Positions 15,848 through 24,706 are shown, counted from the stretch's first letter. The stretch: 36,521 nt of DNA from an uncultured Alistipes sp. (GCA_944322375.1 CALUOX010000018.1:1-36521); one strand, 5' to 3'. Program-made: numbers and translations. The notes: a model not told the origin generated them from the sequence alone.

Positions 15848-17122
15848 TTACTCTCCGATACGGATGGAATCGAGTTGCGTGATTCGAAGCGAATCGGCAA
15901 TATCGCCGTTGAGTTCGGCCATGATACGGTCACGGACATATTCGAATGCGGCGCGGTTCTTTTCCGCAATCGGTTCTGCGGGTTCCGACGGCGCCTTGAG
16001 CGGATCGATCGGTTTGCCGTTGCGCCAGAGCCGGAAATCGAGATGCGGACCCGTCGATGCGCCCGTGCTCCCGACATAACCGATCAGCTGTCCCTGCACG
16101 ACCCGTGTTCCCTGAGCGATACCCTTGGCGAAGCGGCTCAGATGGAGATAACCCGTCATCAGATTTCCCGGATGCTTGATCTTGAGCGTGTTGCCGCCAC
16201 CGCCGCCCCAGCCTTTGAAGATGACGACACCGTCCGCAACGGCCCGAACCGGCGTACCTTTCGGTGCGGCGTAATCCACGCCGTGGTGGGCCCGGTACAC
16301 CTTGTAGATCGGATGCAGCCGGGCGTTGGAGAAGCGGGAACTGATGCGTGAATATTTCAGGGGAGCCTTGAGCAGCTGCTTGCGCAGGCTTCCGCCGTTC
16401 TGATCCCAATACTGGATGTGTTCGTTCTGGCGGAAGGGGATGGCATAGTAATCCTTTCCGGCATGGGTGAATTTCGCACCCCAGACACGTCCGATGCCGA
16501 CCACCGTCGTATCGATGAGTCGTTCGTCGTACACGACCGTGAAGGAGTCGCCCTTCTGGATGCCGAAGAAGTCGATGCTCCACTGGTAGATCTCTTCGAG
16601 TTCCGATGCCAGCGCATAGGGCATCTCTTCGCGCATGATGGCACCCCACAGGGAACTGTCGATGGTCGCATGTTTTTTCCGGCGCTGGAGCGTTACGGGT
16701 TTTTCGCCCAGCGTAATGCTTACCGAGTCGGGACTGTGCAGCGCAAAAACGACATAATCGGTTGTGTTGCGTTCATAGACCAGGTAGTCGAGGTGCGGAG
16801 CGTTGAGCGAATCTTCATGGATGAAGGCCGTATAGGGATTTCCGGCGCGGATGCCGCCCAACGGAAAAATATCCCTGGCGGCACGGTCGAGCCGATCGAC
16901 CGTCACGGCGCTTACGCCGTAACGGCCGAGGATGCCGCCCATCGTCTCTCCGGAGACTATTTCATTCTGTTCAAGCCGGTAATTGTCGATCGGAATGCCG
17001 TAGAGCAGATTTTCTTCGGCAACTTCTTCCGGAATTTCGTCATCCGCCGCAGGAGTATTGTTCCAGCATCCTCCAGCGATCCCTGCGACGCTCAACGCCG
17101 CCCATAGCATCAGGTGTCTCAT
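15848..17122 (-). CDS. M23-family peptidase lipoprotein (peptidoglycan endopeptidase type)
   Basis: 424 residues. Seen: a lipoprotein signal MRHLMLWAALSVAGIAGGC (Cys19), then a central region typical of Bacteroidota M23 proteins (ENEIVSGETMGGILGRYGVS-like, LysM-like opening), and a C-terminal M23 domain. Its motifs are H279xxxD283 in HHGVDYAAPKGTPV, H327 in GYLHLSRF, and GPHLDFRLW with H360-L-D362. The canonical last motif is HxH; Asp replaces the second His, normally a zinc ligand. M23 enzymes cut peptide cross-links in the cell wall. It is first in the unit with ispD and the PH-domain gene, from a -7 element just 7 nt before the ATG. Activity is uncertain because of the HxD change. Confidence 0.9.
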   Translation of the reverse strand: MRHLMLWAALSVAGIAGGCWNNTPAADDEIPEEVAEENLLYGIPIDNYRLEQNEIVSGETMGGILGRYGVSAVTVDRLDRAARDIFPLGGIRAGNPYTAFIHEDSLNAPHLDYLVYERNTTDYVVFALHSPDSVSITLGEKPVTLQRRKKHATIDSSLWGAIMREEMPYALASELEEIYQWSIDFFGIQKGDSFTVVYDERLIDTTVVGIGRVWGAKFTHAGKDYYAIPFRQNEHIQYWDQNGGSLRKQLLKAPLKYSRISSRFSNARLHPIYKVYRAHHGVDYAAPKGTPVRAVADGVVIFKGWGGGGGNTLKIKHPGNLMTGYLHLSRFAKGIAQGTRVVQGQLIGYVGSTGASTGPHLDFRLWRNGKPIDPLKAPSEPAEPIAEKNRAAFEYVRDRIMAELNGDIADSLRITQLDSIRIGE

Positions 17123-17129
17123 AACCTTA

Positions 17130-17137
17130 CAAAGTTA
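17130..17137 (-). promoter_or_regulatory. -7 promoter element for M23-ispD-PH operon
   Basis: The minus strand reads TAACTTTG (TAnnTTTG). It ends 7 nt before the ATG at 17122, so the leader would be only a few bases. No clear -33 element. Confidence 0.5.
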
Positions 17138-17411
17138 CTAAAAAACGTCGAATTTCGTTATATATTGCTTAAAAAAGGCGCTGATTTTCATACAAAAAAC
17201 CGCTCGTTATTTGTATTTTCCAATTTTTATACATAAATTGTTGCGCGGTTGCGCGCGATGATATGTCGGAACAGGGAGAGTTAATCCCCAATACCTGTGT
17301 TTATTGTCGCCCGTGTTCTGAATATTGTTTCTGTTGCATCCGTCAGTGGATATGAGATTTCGAGAGAGGGGAGGCAGCGTGGATGAGACTGGACAACAAT
17401 AGGTTAAACAA

Positions 17412-19073
17412 ATGTCAAACTTAAAAACTACCCGGATGAAAAACCTGATGAAAAGATTGGGCTCGATGTACTGTTTGCTGTCCATCGTGTTGATTTTTGT
17501 AAATTGCGCCAAGGCGGAAGACAATGCGGATCCTGCACCCGAACCGCCCGAACCACTTCCCGAAACCGTCAAGATCCTTGCCATCGGCAACAGTTTCTCG
17601 GCAGACGCCGTCGAACAGGAACTCTATGGACTGTTCGAGGCTGTCGGTCAAAAAGTCATTATCGGCAATATGTACATCGGCGGAAGCCCGCTCGCGACAC
17701 ACACCGCGAATGCGGCATCCGATGCGGCGGCATACAGCTATCGCAAGATTGTAGATGGCGTGATGAAAACAACCTCGTCCGTAAAGCTTTCGACGGCTTT
17801 GGCCGACGAGGATTGGACCTTCATCTCCGTGCAGGAAGGGGCCGGGTATCATGGTTTCTACGATACGACCTGTAACGGTACGACCCATTCGATGGAGCCC
17901 GACCTCACGAATCTGGTGGAGTATATACGCGACAAATGTCCCGATGCCCGACTTGTCTATCATGCACCCTGGGCTGCAAAACAGGGTTATACCGGCACCA
18001 AATTCAGCTATTACGGCTTCGATCAGGCGAAAATGTACGAGATGATATGCACTGCAACGAAAGAGGTCGTAGCGGCGCATCCGGAGTTCAGTCTGGTGAT
18101 GAACAGCATGGATGCGGTTCAGAATGCCCGGACTTCCTATATCGGCGACAATATGACCCGTGACGGCTGGCACCTCAACTACACGACCGGCCGTTATACG
18201 GTTGGCTGCCTGTGGTTCGAGCAGATCATGGGACAGAGTGTTGTCGGAAATCCCTATCGGCCCTCTACAATCTCGGAGACAACGGCTCTTGTCTGTCAGA
18301 CGGCGGCACATGAAGCGTGTGAACATCCCTATACCGTCACCGACCTGTCTTACTTCGAGAAACCGGCGGATGAGGATGCCGACGAACCGCATACGGTCCT
18401 TGCAAAGTGGTTTTTCAGCCCCGAAAGGACGGTGGCGGACGGCGGCTGCAGAACATGGACAGGGCAGGATGACCCCGGTGTCTATCGTTACAGCAATGAA
18501 CCCGGCGAACGGGGGTACTTCCTTGCCAACGAAGAGGGTTCGGGCAGATTGAGCTATCTCCAGGTCGACAAGCGTGCCTGGCCGGGCGATGCGGCCGGTC
18601 TGAATATCCTGAATGTTTCGAATGGCGGTCAGCCGGTCATGAGCGGACCCTGGGCGGGGGATTACTGGCAGTTTGAAACGACCGGTGGAAACGAGTTCGC
18701 GGAGGGTACGCGGCTCCGAATGGTTTACACCTACAATCCCGGAAATTACGGCGCGAAGTATTGGCGCATCGAATACAAGGACGGAGAGGAGTTCCGTCCG
18801 GTGCCGGGCTTTGAACTGAAGACCGAGACCCTCTCTTTGAGCGGCGAAACCGTCACCTACAATCAGGCGTTCGACACCTCGCAACGAGTCATCGAATTTA
18901 CGGTTGTCCTTGAGAATCCGACATCGGAGTTCGTCGTGCGTCAGGTCTGCTGTTCGGCCTGTCAGGTGAATGGCAAATGGTTCGGCTATCCGAATGTCAA
19001 ATGTGTGTCGCGTATCGCCGGCGATCCGAACAATATCGAGAAACCGCTTCCGCAGATGGACATGCTGCTGTAG
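17412..19073 (+). CDS. DUF4886-type SGNH-hydrolase-like lipoprotein
   Basis: 553 residues. Seen: a lipoprotein signal ending FVNC (Cys32 from ATG 17412; an alternative in-frame ATG at 17436 gives a shorter signal), an acidic Pro-rich linker, and a domain starting TVKILAIGNSFSADAVEQELY, whose GNSFS resembles SGNH block I. A DGWHLN motif near residue 253 supplies the D-x-x-H of block V. This arrangement is typical of DUF4886 proteins of Bacteroidota, which sit on the cell surface or in the periplasm and are often linked to polysaccharide use. The C-terminal third (about 340-540) looks like a beta-rich accessory domain with paired cysteines (VCCSACQ). The substrate is unknown. No TAnnTTTG element was found upstream. 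Confidence 0.8.
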   Translation: MSNLKTTRMKNLMKRLGSMYCLLSIVLIFVNCAKAEDNADPAPEPPEPLPETVKILAIGNSFSADAVEQELYGLFEAVGQKVIIGNMYIGGSPLATHTANAASDAAAYSYRKIVDGVMKTTSSVKLSTALADEDWTFISVQEGAGYHGFYDTTCNGTTHSMEPDLTNLVEYIRDKCPDARLVYHAPWAAKQGYTGTKFSYYGFDQAKMYEMICTATKEVVAAHPEFSLVMNSMDAVQNARTSYIGDNMTRDGWHLNYTTGRYTVGCLWFEQIMGQSVVGNPYRPSTISETTALVCQTAAHEACEHPYTVTDLSYFEKPADEDADEPHTVLAKWFFSPERTVADGGCRTWTGQDDPGVYRYSNEPGERGYFLANEEGSGRLSYLQVDKRAWPGDAAGLNILNVSNGGQPVMSGPWAGDYWQFETTGGNEFAEGTRLRMVYTYNPGNYGAKYWRIEYKDGEEFRPVPGFELKTETLSLSGETVTYNQAFDTSQRVIEFTVVLENPTSEFVVRQVCCSACQVNGKWFGYPNVKCVSRIAGDPNNIEKPLPQMDMLL

Positions 19074-19116
19074 GCGATGGTTCCGGATGCTGCGGCCTGC
19101 AAGGGCGTGGTTGTCA

Positions 19117-19150
19117 AGTGCGGGAGGGCAGATCTCCCGCACTGTTTTTT
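19117..19150 (+). terminator. Rho-independent terminator after DUF4886 gene
   Basis: AGTGCGGGAG (19117-19126) and CTCCCGCACT (19134-19143) form a perfect 10-bp stem with a 7-nt loop, followed by GTTTTTT (19144-19150). Confidence 0.92.
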
Positions 19151-19450
19151 CATGGAAATCTATCGAGGGATCGGACGATGCCCGTCCGTTTTCCGGAAGG
19201 GTCGGATCGCTTTCGGAGCTTTTCCCGGGGTGTCGGTTCGCCGGTCGATTGGTGGGGCATTCGACACTTTTCCGTCGCGGAATTCGTCGCAGTGTCACCT
19301 CTTTTCTTTTGCGAGGGATGTTGCGTGCCGCGTGTCGGGCCGGAAACGGTTTCCGGAAAGGCGTCGTTTCGCCTTTATTTCGGGCGGCGTTGCGGAAAAT
19401 TGTCGGAAATCACTAAAAGATTGCGACATAGGACTTTCTTCGGGGAAAAG
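19151..19450. other. Intergenic stretch without a gene
   Basis: About 300 bp between the terminator and the lpxK promoter. Frames here are Arg/Phe-rich shadows with no domain. I see no repeat or RNA structure that I can support. Confidence 0.5.
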
Positions 19451-19482
19451 TTTGGGCATTCGGAATCTTTTGCGTACCTTTG
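19451..19482 (+). promoter_or_regulatory. Promoter of lpxK-PNP-ssb region
   Basis: TTTG (19451-19454) and TACCTTTG (19475-19482) are spaced by exactly 20 nt, the best consensus promoter in the window. The predicted leader to ATG 19511 is about 25 nt, which supports that ATG over the TTG at 19487. Confidence 0.78.
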
Positions 19483-19510
19483 AAAATTGAGAAACAATGT
19501 GCTTCCCGCA

Positions 19511-20554
19511 ATGCTGAACTTCCTGCTTGCTCCGGCTTCGTGGCTCTACAAGATGGCGGTCCTTTTCCGTCATCAGCTCTTCGATTGGGGCGTTCTGCGC
19601 AGTGAAAAGTTCGATATTCCCATTATCTGCATCGGCAACATCACCGTCGGCGGTACGGGGAAAACACCCCTGGCCGAGATGATTATCGACTACATGTCGC
19701 AGCGGCATTGCGTGGCATTGCTCTCCCGCGGATACGGACGCCGGACGGAGGGGTATCGCGAGGTGCAGCCCTCGGACCATTACCGTGACGTGGGCGATGA
19801 ACCGTTGCAGATCAAGCGCAAGTTCCCCGGTACGGTTGTTGCGGTCTGCGAACGTCGGGCCGATGGGATCCGTCGTATTCGGGCGGCGCATCCGGAGGTC
19901 GATCTGATCGTGATGGACGACGGATTCCAGCACCGGTATGTCGAGGCAAAGATCAATATCGTCCTCATCGACGCCACACGACCCGTGCAGGAGGATCGGA
20001 TGCTGCCGTTGGGAACGTTGCGCGATGTTCCGGAGCAGTTGCATCGGGCAAACTATTTCATTGTGACGAAGTGTCCCGACGACATGAGCCCGCTCGACCG
20101 GCGCATCCTGCGCAAGGTGCTGATCGAGGCGGCCTATCAGAGCATCTACTTCACCCGGATGGAGGCGTTCCGTCCGCAGCCGGTCTTCGCGGAGGCGCCG
20201 GCCGAGGGTTTCGACCCCGGTGCGGAGGTGATTGCCATGTCGGGCATCGGCAATCCGGCATCGTTCGAGGCTGGATTGAACAAATATTATCGAGTCGTGG
20301 AGCGGCTGCGTTTCGATGACCACCACGTCTATCGGGTCAAGGATCTGCGGGCGCTGGAGGGGCTGCTGCGCCGTCATCCCGATGCGATGGTACTCACGAC
20401 CGAGAAGGATGCCGTAAAACTTGCCGGGCGTGAGAAAGTTCCCGGCGAAGTTCGCAAACGACTGTTTTATCAACCGATAAATATATCATTCATAGACGAT
20501 TCGGCAACGGATTTTCTGCAAAACCTGGAACGTGATGTTAAATCAGATTCTTGA
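19511..20554 (+). CDS. lpxK: Tetraacyldisaccharide 4'-kinase (lipid A synthesis)
   Basis: 347 residues. Seen: the N-terminal membrane-associated stretch MLNFLLAPASWLYKMAVLF, the Walker A GNITVGGTGKTP (42-53), SRGYGRRT, the DDGFQHRYV motif with DD, and DATRPVQEDRMLPLGTLRD. This is the LpxK pattern. The enzyme adds the 4'-phosphate to the lipid A disaccharide at the cytoplasmic face of the inner membrane. ATG 19511 is chosen because it lies about 25 nt after the predicted transcription start. The 3' end overlaps the purine nucleoside phosphorylase gene by 20 bp, so the two are cotranscribed despite unrelated pathways. Confidence 0.95.
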   Translation: MLNFLLAPASWLYKMAVLFRHQLFDWGVLRSEKFDIPIICIGNITVGGTGKTPLAEMIIDYMSQRHCVALLSRGYGRRTEGYREVQPSDHYRDVGDEPLQIKRKFPGTVVAVCERRADGIRRIRAAHPEVDLIVMDDGFQHRYVEAKINIVLIDATRPVQEDRMLPLGTLRDVPEQLHRANYFIVTKCPDDMSPLDRRILRKVLIEAAYQSIYFTRMEAFRPQPVFAEAPAEGFDPGAEVIAMSGIGNPASFEAGLNKYYRVVERLRFDDHHVYRVKDLRALEGLLRRHPDAMVLTTEKDAVKLAGREKVPGEVRKRLFYQPINISFIDDSATDFLQNLERDVKSDS

Positions 20555-21341
20555 AACGGCCGCCTTCCTTCGCTCGAAGACGGCACAGTTCGAACCCGAG
20601 GTGGGGATCATTCTCGGAACCGGACTGGGCGATTTCGCCGACAATATCGAGGTGCATTCAGCCATCGACTACAAAGAGATCCCCCATTTTCCCGTCTCGA
20701 CGGTTGAAGGACACAAGGGTCGTTTGATTTTCGGAACGATCTCCGGCCGCAAGGTGGTGGCCATGCAAGGCCGTTTCCACTATTACGAGGGCTATACCAT
20801 GCAGCAGGTGACCTTCCCGGTGCGCGTGCTCAGGCAGTTGGGAATCAAGTATCTTTTCGTGTCGAATGCTTCGGGCGGAATCAATACGTCGTTCCGCACG
20901 GGTGACCTGATGGTCATCACCGACCACATCAACCTGATGCCCAATCCGCTTATCGGCCCGAATATCGCCGAGTTGGGACCGCGTTTCCCCGACATGCACA
21001 ACTGTTACGACAAGGATTTGCGGGCGAAGGCGACGGCCATTGCCGAGCGCGAGGGTATCAAGCTCCAGTACGGCGTGTATGTCGGCGGTACGGGCCCGAC
21101 GTTCGAGACTCAGGCCGAGTACCGTTATTTCAAGGCGATCGGTGGGGATGCCGCGGGCATGTCCACTGTTCCCGAGGTGATAGTGGCACGTCACATGTCG
21201 ATTCCCGTTTTCGGGGTCTCGGTCATTACGAATTGCGGATTGAGTGATGAAATCGGCGACCATGAGGATGTGCAGCGTCAGGGTAAGAAGGCCGGAGTGA
21301 AGATGGCGAAACTCTTCATGGAGATGCTTCGGGAGCTTTGA
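20535..21341 (+). CDS. Purine-nucleoside phosphorylase (trimeric, PNP/MTAP family)
   Basis: 268 residues from ATG 20535 (a GTG one codon earlier is possible). Seen: GIILGTGLGDFADNI with the phosphate-binding loop, HFPVSTVEGHKGRL, MQGRFHYYEGYTMQQVTFP, the NASGGINTSF segment, GPTFETQAEYRYF, and the C-terminal ITNCGLSD. These are the hallmarks of low-molecular-mass trimeric PNP, which splits inosine or guanosine with phosphate into base and ribose 1-phosphate for salvage. The first 20 bp overlap the end of lpxK, implying translational coupling. The final ITNCGLSD carries the base-contacting residue zone (usually Asn), in line with a 6-oxopurine enzyme. Confidence 0.95.
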   Translation: MLNQILETAAFLRSKTAQFEPEVGIILGTGLGDFADNIEVHSAIDYKEIPHFPVSTVEGHKGRLIFGTISGRKVVAMQGRFHYYEGYTMQQVTFPVRVLRQLGIKYLFVSNASGGINTSFRTGDLMVITDHINLMPNPLIGPNIAELGPRFPDMHNCYDKDLRAKATAIAEREGIKLQYGVYVGGTGPTFETQAEYRYFKAIGGDAAGMSTVPEVIVARHMSIPVFGVSVITNCGLSDEIGDHEDVQRQGKKAGVKMAKLFMEMLREL

Positions 21342-21398
21342 TCCTCCGAGGTCGGTGAAGAGTGTGTTTTTAAACAGTATAGAAGGCAAATTTGCAAT

Positions 21399-21881
21399 AT
21401 GGTAAACAAAGTCATACTGGTCGGCAATGTCGGAATGGATCCCGAGGTGCGGACCGTGGAGAGTGGAGTGAAAATGGCCCGTGTGCGTCTGGCGACAACG
21501 GAGCGCATCTATGACAAGCAGGCTAACGAATGGCGGGAGCATACCGAGTGGCATACGGTCATTCTGTGGCGCGGTCTGGCCGATATCGTGGATCGATTTG
21601 TCCGGAAGGGCAGCCAGCTCTACATCGAAGGGAGCCTGCGAACCCGGGAGTGGATGGATCGTGAAAACCAGAAGCGTTTTACGACGGAGATCGTGGCCTC
21701 CGACATGAAACTGTTGGGAAAGCGTCCCGATGGAGCAAACGGTGGGTCGGCGCCGCTGTCGGGGGGCCAGCAGGGACGGGATCAGGGCGGTTACGGTGCC
21801 GGTCATGTCCAGCAGGGATCCGCTCAGCAGCCTGCAGCGGTCGTGACTCCGGCGGAGGATCCCGATGATCTGCCCTTCTGA
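21399..21881 (+). CDS. ssb: Single-stranded DNA-binding protein
   Basis: 160 residues. Seen: an OB-fold opening MVNKVILVGNVGMDPEVRTVESGVKMARVRLATTERI, EHTEWHTVILWRGLAD, YIEGSLRTREW, a Gly/Gln-rich disordered linker from about residue 115, and the acidic tip DPDDLPF that recruits partner proteins. It coats single-stranded DNA during replication and repair. It lies 57 bp after the PNP stop. The string CAAATTTG lies exactly 4 nt before the ATG, one base off TAnnTTTG, so the gene could have its own, possibly leaderless, promoter. Confidence 0.97.
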   Translation: MVNKVILVGNVGMDPEVRTVESGVKMARVRLATTERIYDKQANEWREHTEWHTVILWRGLADIVDRFVRKGSQLYIEGSLRTREWMDRENQKRFTTEIVASDMKLLGKRPDGANGGSAPLSGGQQGRDQGGYGAGHVQQGSAQQPAAVVTPAEDPDDLPF

Positions 21882-22185
21882 GGCGCCCGGAGACCTCCAT
21901 ATCGGAAATCCCCTGTGCGATAATGTGTTCCGCTCCCAAGTGCGGGTAAAAGATGCCGCACTTGTGCGGATGAAGAAAACGGAGCTGAACAGAAAGGGAG
22001 GATGACACGGATGTCGTCCTCCCTTTGTCGTGTTTTTCCCGATCGCATGCATGAACGGAAAACAGATGTTGCCGGCGCGTGCTTGTCTGGAAATTTCAGG
22101 CGGAAGAGCCTGGTCTCCGATTCAGTGGGCTGTCCGGCTGTTATGCCCGACGATATTCCGTTGTCGCTTATTGCGCGTGTGACGT
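21882..22185. other. Convergent intergenic region after ssb
   Basis: 304 bp between the ends of ssb and the short-chain dehydrogenase gene. It holds the terminator at 21993-22036 and otherwise nothing I recognise. Confidence 0.5.
21993..22036 (+). terminator. Terminator after ssb
   Basis: AAAGGGAGGATGAC (21993-22006) pairs with GTCGTCCTCCCTTT (22013-22026), 14 bp with one G-U-type position, loop of 6 nt. A T-run follows shortly after (22032-22036). Confidence 0.75.
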
Positions 22186-22935
22186 TTATCGCTCGTGTGC
22201 GGGACGGTTGTTGCGGATCGGCAGCCGGGCCCACAACCCGGACGGAATAAGTCTCCACAGGAAGACAAGCACGGCGTAACGCCAGTCGATCGTTACGCGC
22301 CGCTTGCCGCGCACCAAAGCCTTGAAGATCCGTGCGGCTACATGCTCCGGAGTGAGAAGCATCGGGTAGTGCCGGCCGTCGTGCAGCAGCGGTGTGGCGA
22401 CGAATCCCGGACGGATATCGGTAAAACGGATCTTCTGTCCGTTCATGTGCGCCAGCTGGTCGAGGGCATCGATATAGATATTCTGATAGCGTTTCGTGGC
22501 GGAGTAGGATGCTGCGACACCCAACCCTTTGGTGCCGGCGATCGAGCTGATGACGGCAAGGTGTCCGCCGCCCTTTGTTGCAAAGTAGTGGTATGCGGTC
22601 GTTACCATGCGGGTGAATCCCTCGACATTGGTGCAGATCGTATCGAACTCGATTGCGGGATCAAGCTGCGGATTCTGGCTTCCGACGCCCGACACATGCA
22701 GGTAGATATCCATGCCGCCGAGTTTCGCGATCAACCGTTCGAGTGCTGCCGGAGCTTCGGAATCCGTTATGTCGATCGTTTCGATGAAGACACGTTCCGG
22801 TGCAAGCTGCCGCAACTGTTCCAGAGCATCCGTGCGTCGGCCCGCTGCGCCGACCTGCCAACCCGCCGCAATGCACCGTTCGGCCGTGCAACGGCCGATT
22901 CCCGATGTGGCGCCCATGATGATGATCCGTTTCAT
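22186..22935 (-). CDS. Short-chain dehydrogenase/reductase (SDR)
   Basis: 249 residues from ATG 22935 (ATG 22941 would add two residues). Seen: the Rossmann loop MGATSGIGRCTAE, AAGRRTDALEQL, the NAD(P)-ring segment YLHVSGVG, the catalytic Ser in VISSIAGTKGLG, and YSATK with catalytic Tyr and Lys. DIRPGFVATPLL follows. This is a classical SDR oxidoreductase. The C-terminal hydrophobic WRYAVLVFLWRLIPSGLW may sit on the membrane. The usual NNAG motif is replaced by HVSGVG, a common variation. The substrate cannot be told. It lies 286 bp downstream of the dCMP deaminase gene on the same strand and may be independent. Confidence 0.9.
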   Translation of the reverse strand: MKRIIIMGATSGIGRCTAERCIAAGWQVGAAGRRTDALEQLRQLAPERVFIETIDITDSEAPAALERLIAKLGGMDIYLHVSGVGSQNPQLDPAIEFDTICTNVEGFTRMVTTAYHYFATKGGGHLAVISSIAGTKGLGVAASYSATKRYQNIYIDALDQLAHMNGQKIRFTDIRPGFVATPLLHDGRHYPMLLTPEHVAARIFKALVRGKRRVTIDWRYAVLVFLWRLIPSGLWARLPIRNNRPAHER

Positions 22936-23221
22936 CTGCATCGTATGATTGCGTTTTGTCCTTGCTGCCGTGTGCGGAGACGGACGCTTCGGTCCTGCGC
23001 TGCCAGTTCCGAAGGGTTCGTCATTCGGAGATACCGGCTCTCCGACACTTGCAGTGCTGGCCGGCGGACCGTTCTGTAGCCGGAATCGTGCAACCGGGAG
23101 AAGACTGTCTTTACGATGACCTCCTCTTGCCGCAGAAGAGCACAAGAGTCGTGCCGATCCGTTTCCGTAATCGTGCCGCAGAGAACTGTCCCGCAAGCGC
23201 GGAATAGGGTAGTGGCGGACG

Positions 23222-23656
23222 TTATTCCAGATCGGTTACCTGCAGACACTCGATACCGACACGGCGCAGGAGATCCAGCCCCTCCTCCGAACGGTATTCG
23301 TCGCAGTAGACCACCCGGCGGATTCCCGCCTGAATGATCAGCTTCGAACACTCGATGCAGGGTGCAGCCGTGATGTAAAGCGTCGAGCCGTCACAGTTGT
23401 TGGCACTTTTGGCGACCTTCGTAATGGCGTTGGCTTCGGCATGCAGGACGTAGGATTTGGTGCGGCCCGTCTCGTCTTCACAGATGTTCTCGAATCCCGA
23501 CGGCGTGCCGTTGTAGCCGTCCGAGATGATCATCTTGTCCTTGACGATCAGTGCTCCCACCTTGCGCCGTACGCAGTAGGAGTTTTCGGCCCAGATTCGC
23601 GCCATACGGAGGTAGCGGCGGTCGAGCTGGTGTTGTTTCTCTTCGTTGTAACCCAT
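23222..23656 (-). CDS. dCMP deaminase (ComEB/cytidine-deoxycytidylate deaminase family)
   Basis: 144 residues. Seen: the zinc site H72-A-E74 in VLHAEANAI (Glu74 proton shuttle) and C100-x-x-C103 in AAPCIECSKLI, plus CVRRKVGALIVKD and DGYNGTPSGFENICED, all typical of deoxycytidylate deaminases. The enzyme turns dCMP into dUMP for thymidylate synthesis in the cytoplasm, fitting the presence of ung and PNP nearby only in the broad sense of nucleotide upkeep. No good -7 element is visible in front of it. Confidence 0.95.
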   Translation of the reverse strand: MGYNEEKQHQLDRRYLRMARIWAENSYCVRRKVGALIVKDKMIISDGYNGTPSGFENICEDETGRTKSYVLHAEANAITKVAKSANNCDGSTLYITAAPCIECSKLIIQAGIRRVVYCDEYRSEEGLDLLRRVGIECLQVTDLE

Positions 23657-23894
23657 TGTCGTATCGTATGGATGAATGTCGGTATCGTGACGGCTTTCGT
23701 TTCGGTGTTGTCCGTCCGACGCTTCCGTTCAAACGTTGCTTGATGTTCTCTCTTTTTTTGCCTGTCGGTTTCTCTCCCGGCTTGCTTGTGTGTTTGTTAT
23801 CTTTTGCCGGTTGTCCCGACGCTTCGATCCGCTTCGGGAATATCTCTTCCCGCCTTTGCGTACAACCTCATTTTGCCGGACCGTGTCGGTTCGT

Positions 23895-24398
23895 TCAGTA
23901 TGCGGAACCTTCGGATTCCGTTTCGGATGCGGCGTCCTGCGGTTCGAGATCCTCCGGCAGAAGATCGAAAACCCAGTTATGAATGTATCGGTAAGGATGG
24001 TAGTAACGCCACGACGACTCTTTGTAAAACCGCTCTTCGGGAGCTCCCCGATCGGTTAACGGCCAGCTCTTCAGCAACGCTCCCGTCGGAGAGAGAACTT
24101 CTACGCGGACATATCCGTCATATTGGCTCCTGCAGAGCCATTCAAAGCCAAAATAATATAATCCCTCTTCGACGCCGCACATTTTGATGCGTATCGAGTC
24201 TCCCGGATTCAGCAGGTCATCATCCGTCATCTCCCCTTCTTCGGAGAATTGACGGATCCGAAGGGTTTCCGCGGTCTGATTCTTGACAAACCAGTATCCG
24301 TCGTTGGTCGGCCTGGTCGTCTGGAAGATTGCGAGCGGATTGCACGAAATCAGCAGGAGTGACAGCATCATAACAACATAAAGTGCCGGTCGTTTCAT
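23895..24398 (-). CDS. Hypothetical lipoprotein
   Basis: 167 residues from ATG 24398. The frame is open to 24497, but ATG 24398 gives a clean lipoprotein signal MKRPALYVVMMLSLLLISC with Cys19. Downstream: DGYWFVKNQTAETLRIRQFSEEGEMTDDDLLNPGDSIRIKMCGVEEGLYYFGFEWLC, which looks beta-rich, then a Tyr/Trp-rich stretch RYYHPYRYIHNWVFDL and an acidic tail. I do not recognise the family. The NPGDSIRI pattern is the kind of phrase seen in small Bacteroidota surface lipoproteins. It stands alone between the dCMP deaminase and secA genes. Confidence 0.65.
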   Translation of the reverse strand: MKRPALYVVMMLSLLLISCNPLAIFQTTRPTNDGYWFVKNQTAETLRIRQFSEEGEMTDDDLLNPGDSIRIKMCGVEEGLYYFGFEWLCRSQYDGYVRVEVLSPTGALLKSWPLTDRGAPEERFYKESSWRYYHPYRYIHNWVFDLLPEDLEPQDAASETESEGSAY

Positions 24399-24706
24399 GA
24401 GCGTCTTTTTTTGTTCTTGTCTCAGGTTGTGCGGAGATTCGGACGGTGCTCTTCCAAAATCCCGATTAATTTGTTTATCGGACGATGGCTGTTCCATCTT
24501 CGGTCAGTGCTTGTGGACGATGCCTCTGAAAACGAAGGGCGAGAATCTCTCCTTCGCCCTTCCTTTTTTGTTCAGTTCTCCTGCTCAGCCTGCCGGATGC
24601 TTTTCCGGCCTCTTATGATAAGCCCGGCTCCCGTCCTCTCTCATCCCCGGTGGCGGGTGCGGGTGTTGCGCATCGGGATCTCCGTCCGTCGCAGTTGTGC
24701 GGCTGT
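24399..24706. other. Intergenic region between lipoprotein gene and end of secA
   Basis: 308 bp holding the hairpin at 24534-24570. The rest gives no credible gene. Confidence 0.5.
24534..24570 (+). terminator. Hairpin with T-tract between secA end and lipoprotein gene
   Basis: GAAGGGCGA (24534-24542) and TCGCCCTTC (24554-24562) form a 9-bp stem. The strong T-tract (24564-24569) is on the plus strand, where no upstream gene is known. On the minus strand the stem is followed by CGTTTTC, so it could also end the secA mRNA. Confidence 0.6.

Noticed and set aside
17421-19298. A 625-codon open frame on the minus strand
   Set aside because: Antisense to the DUF4886 lipoprotein gene, which has a signal sequence and SGNH-like motifs.
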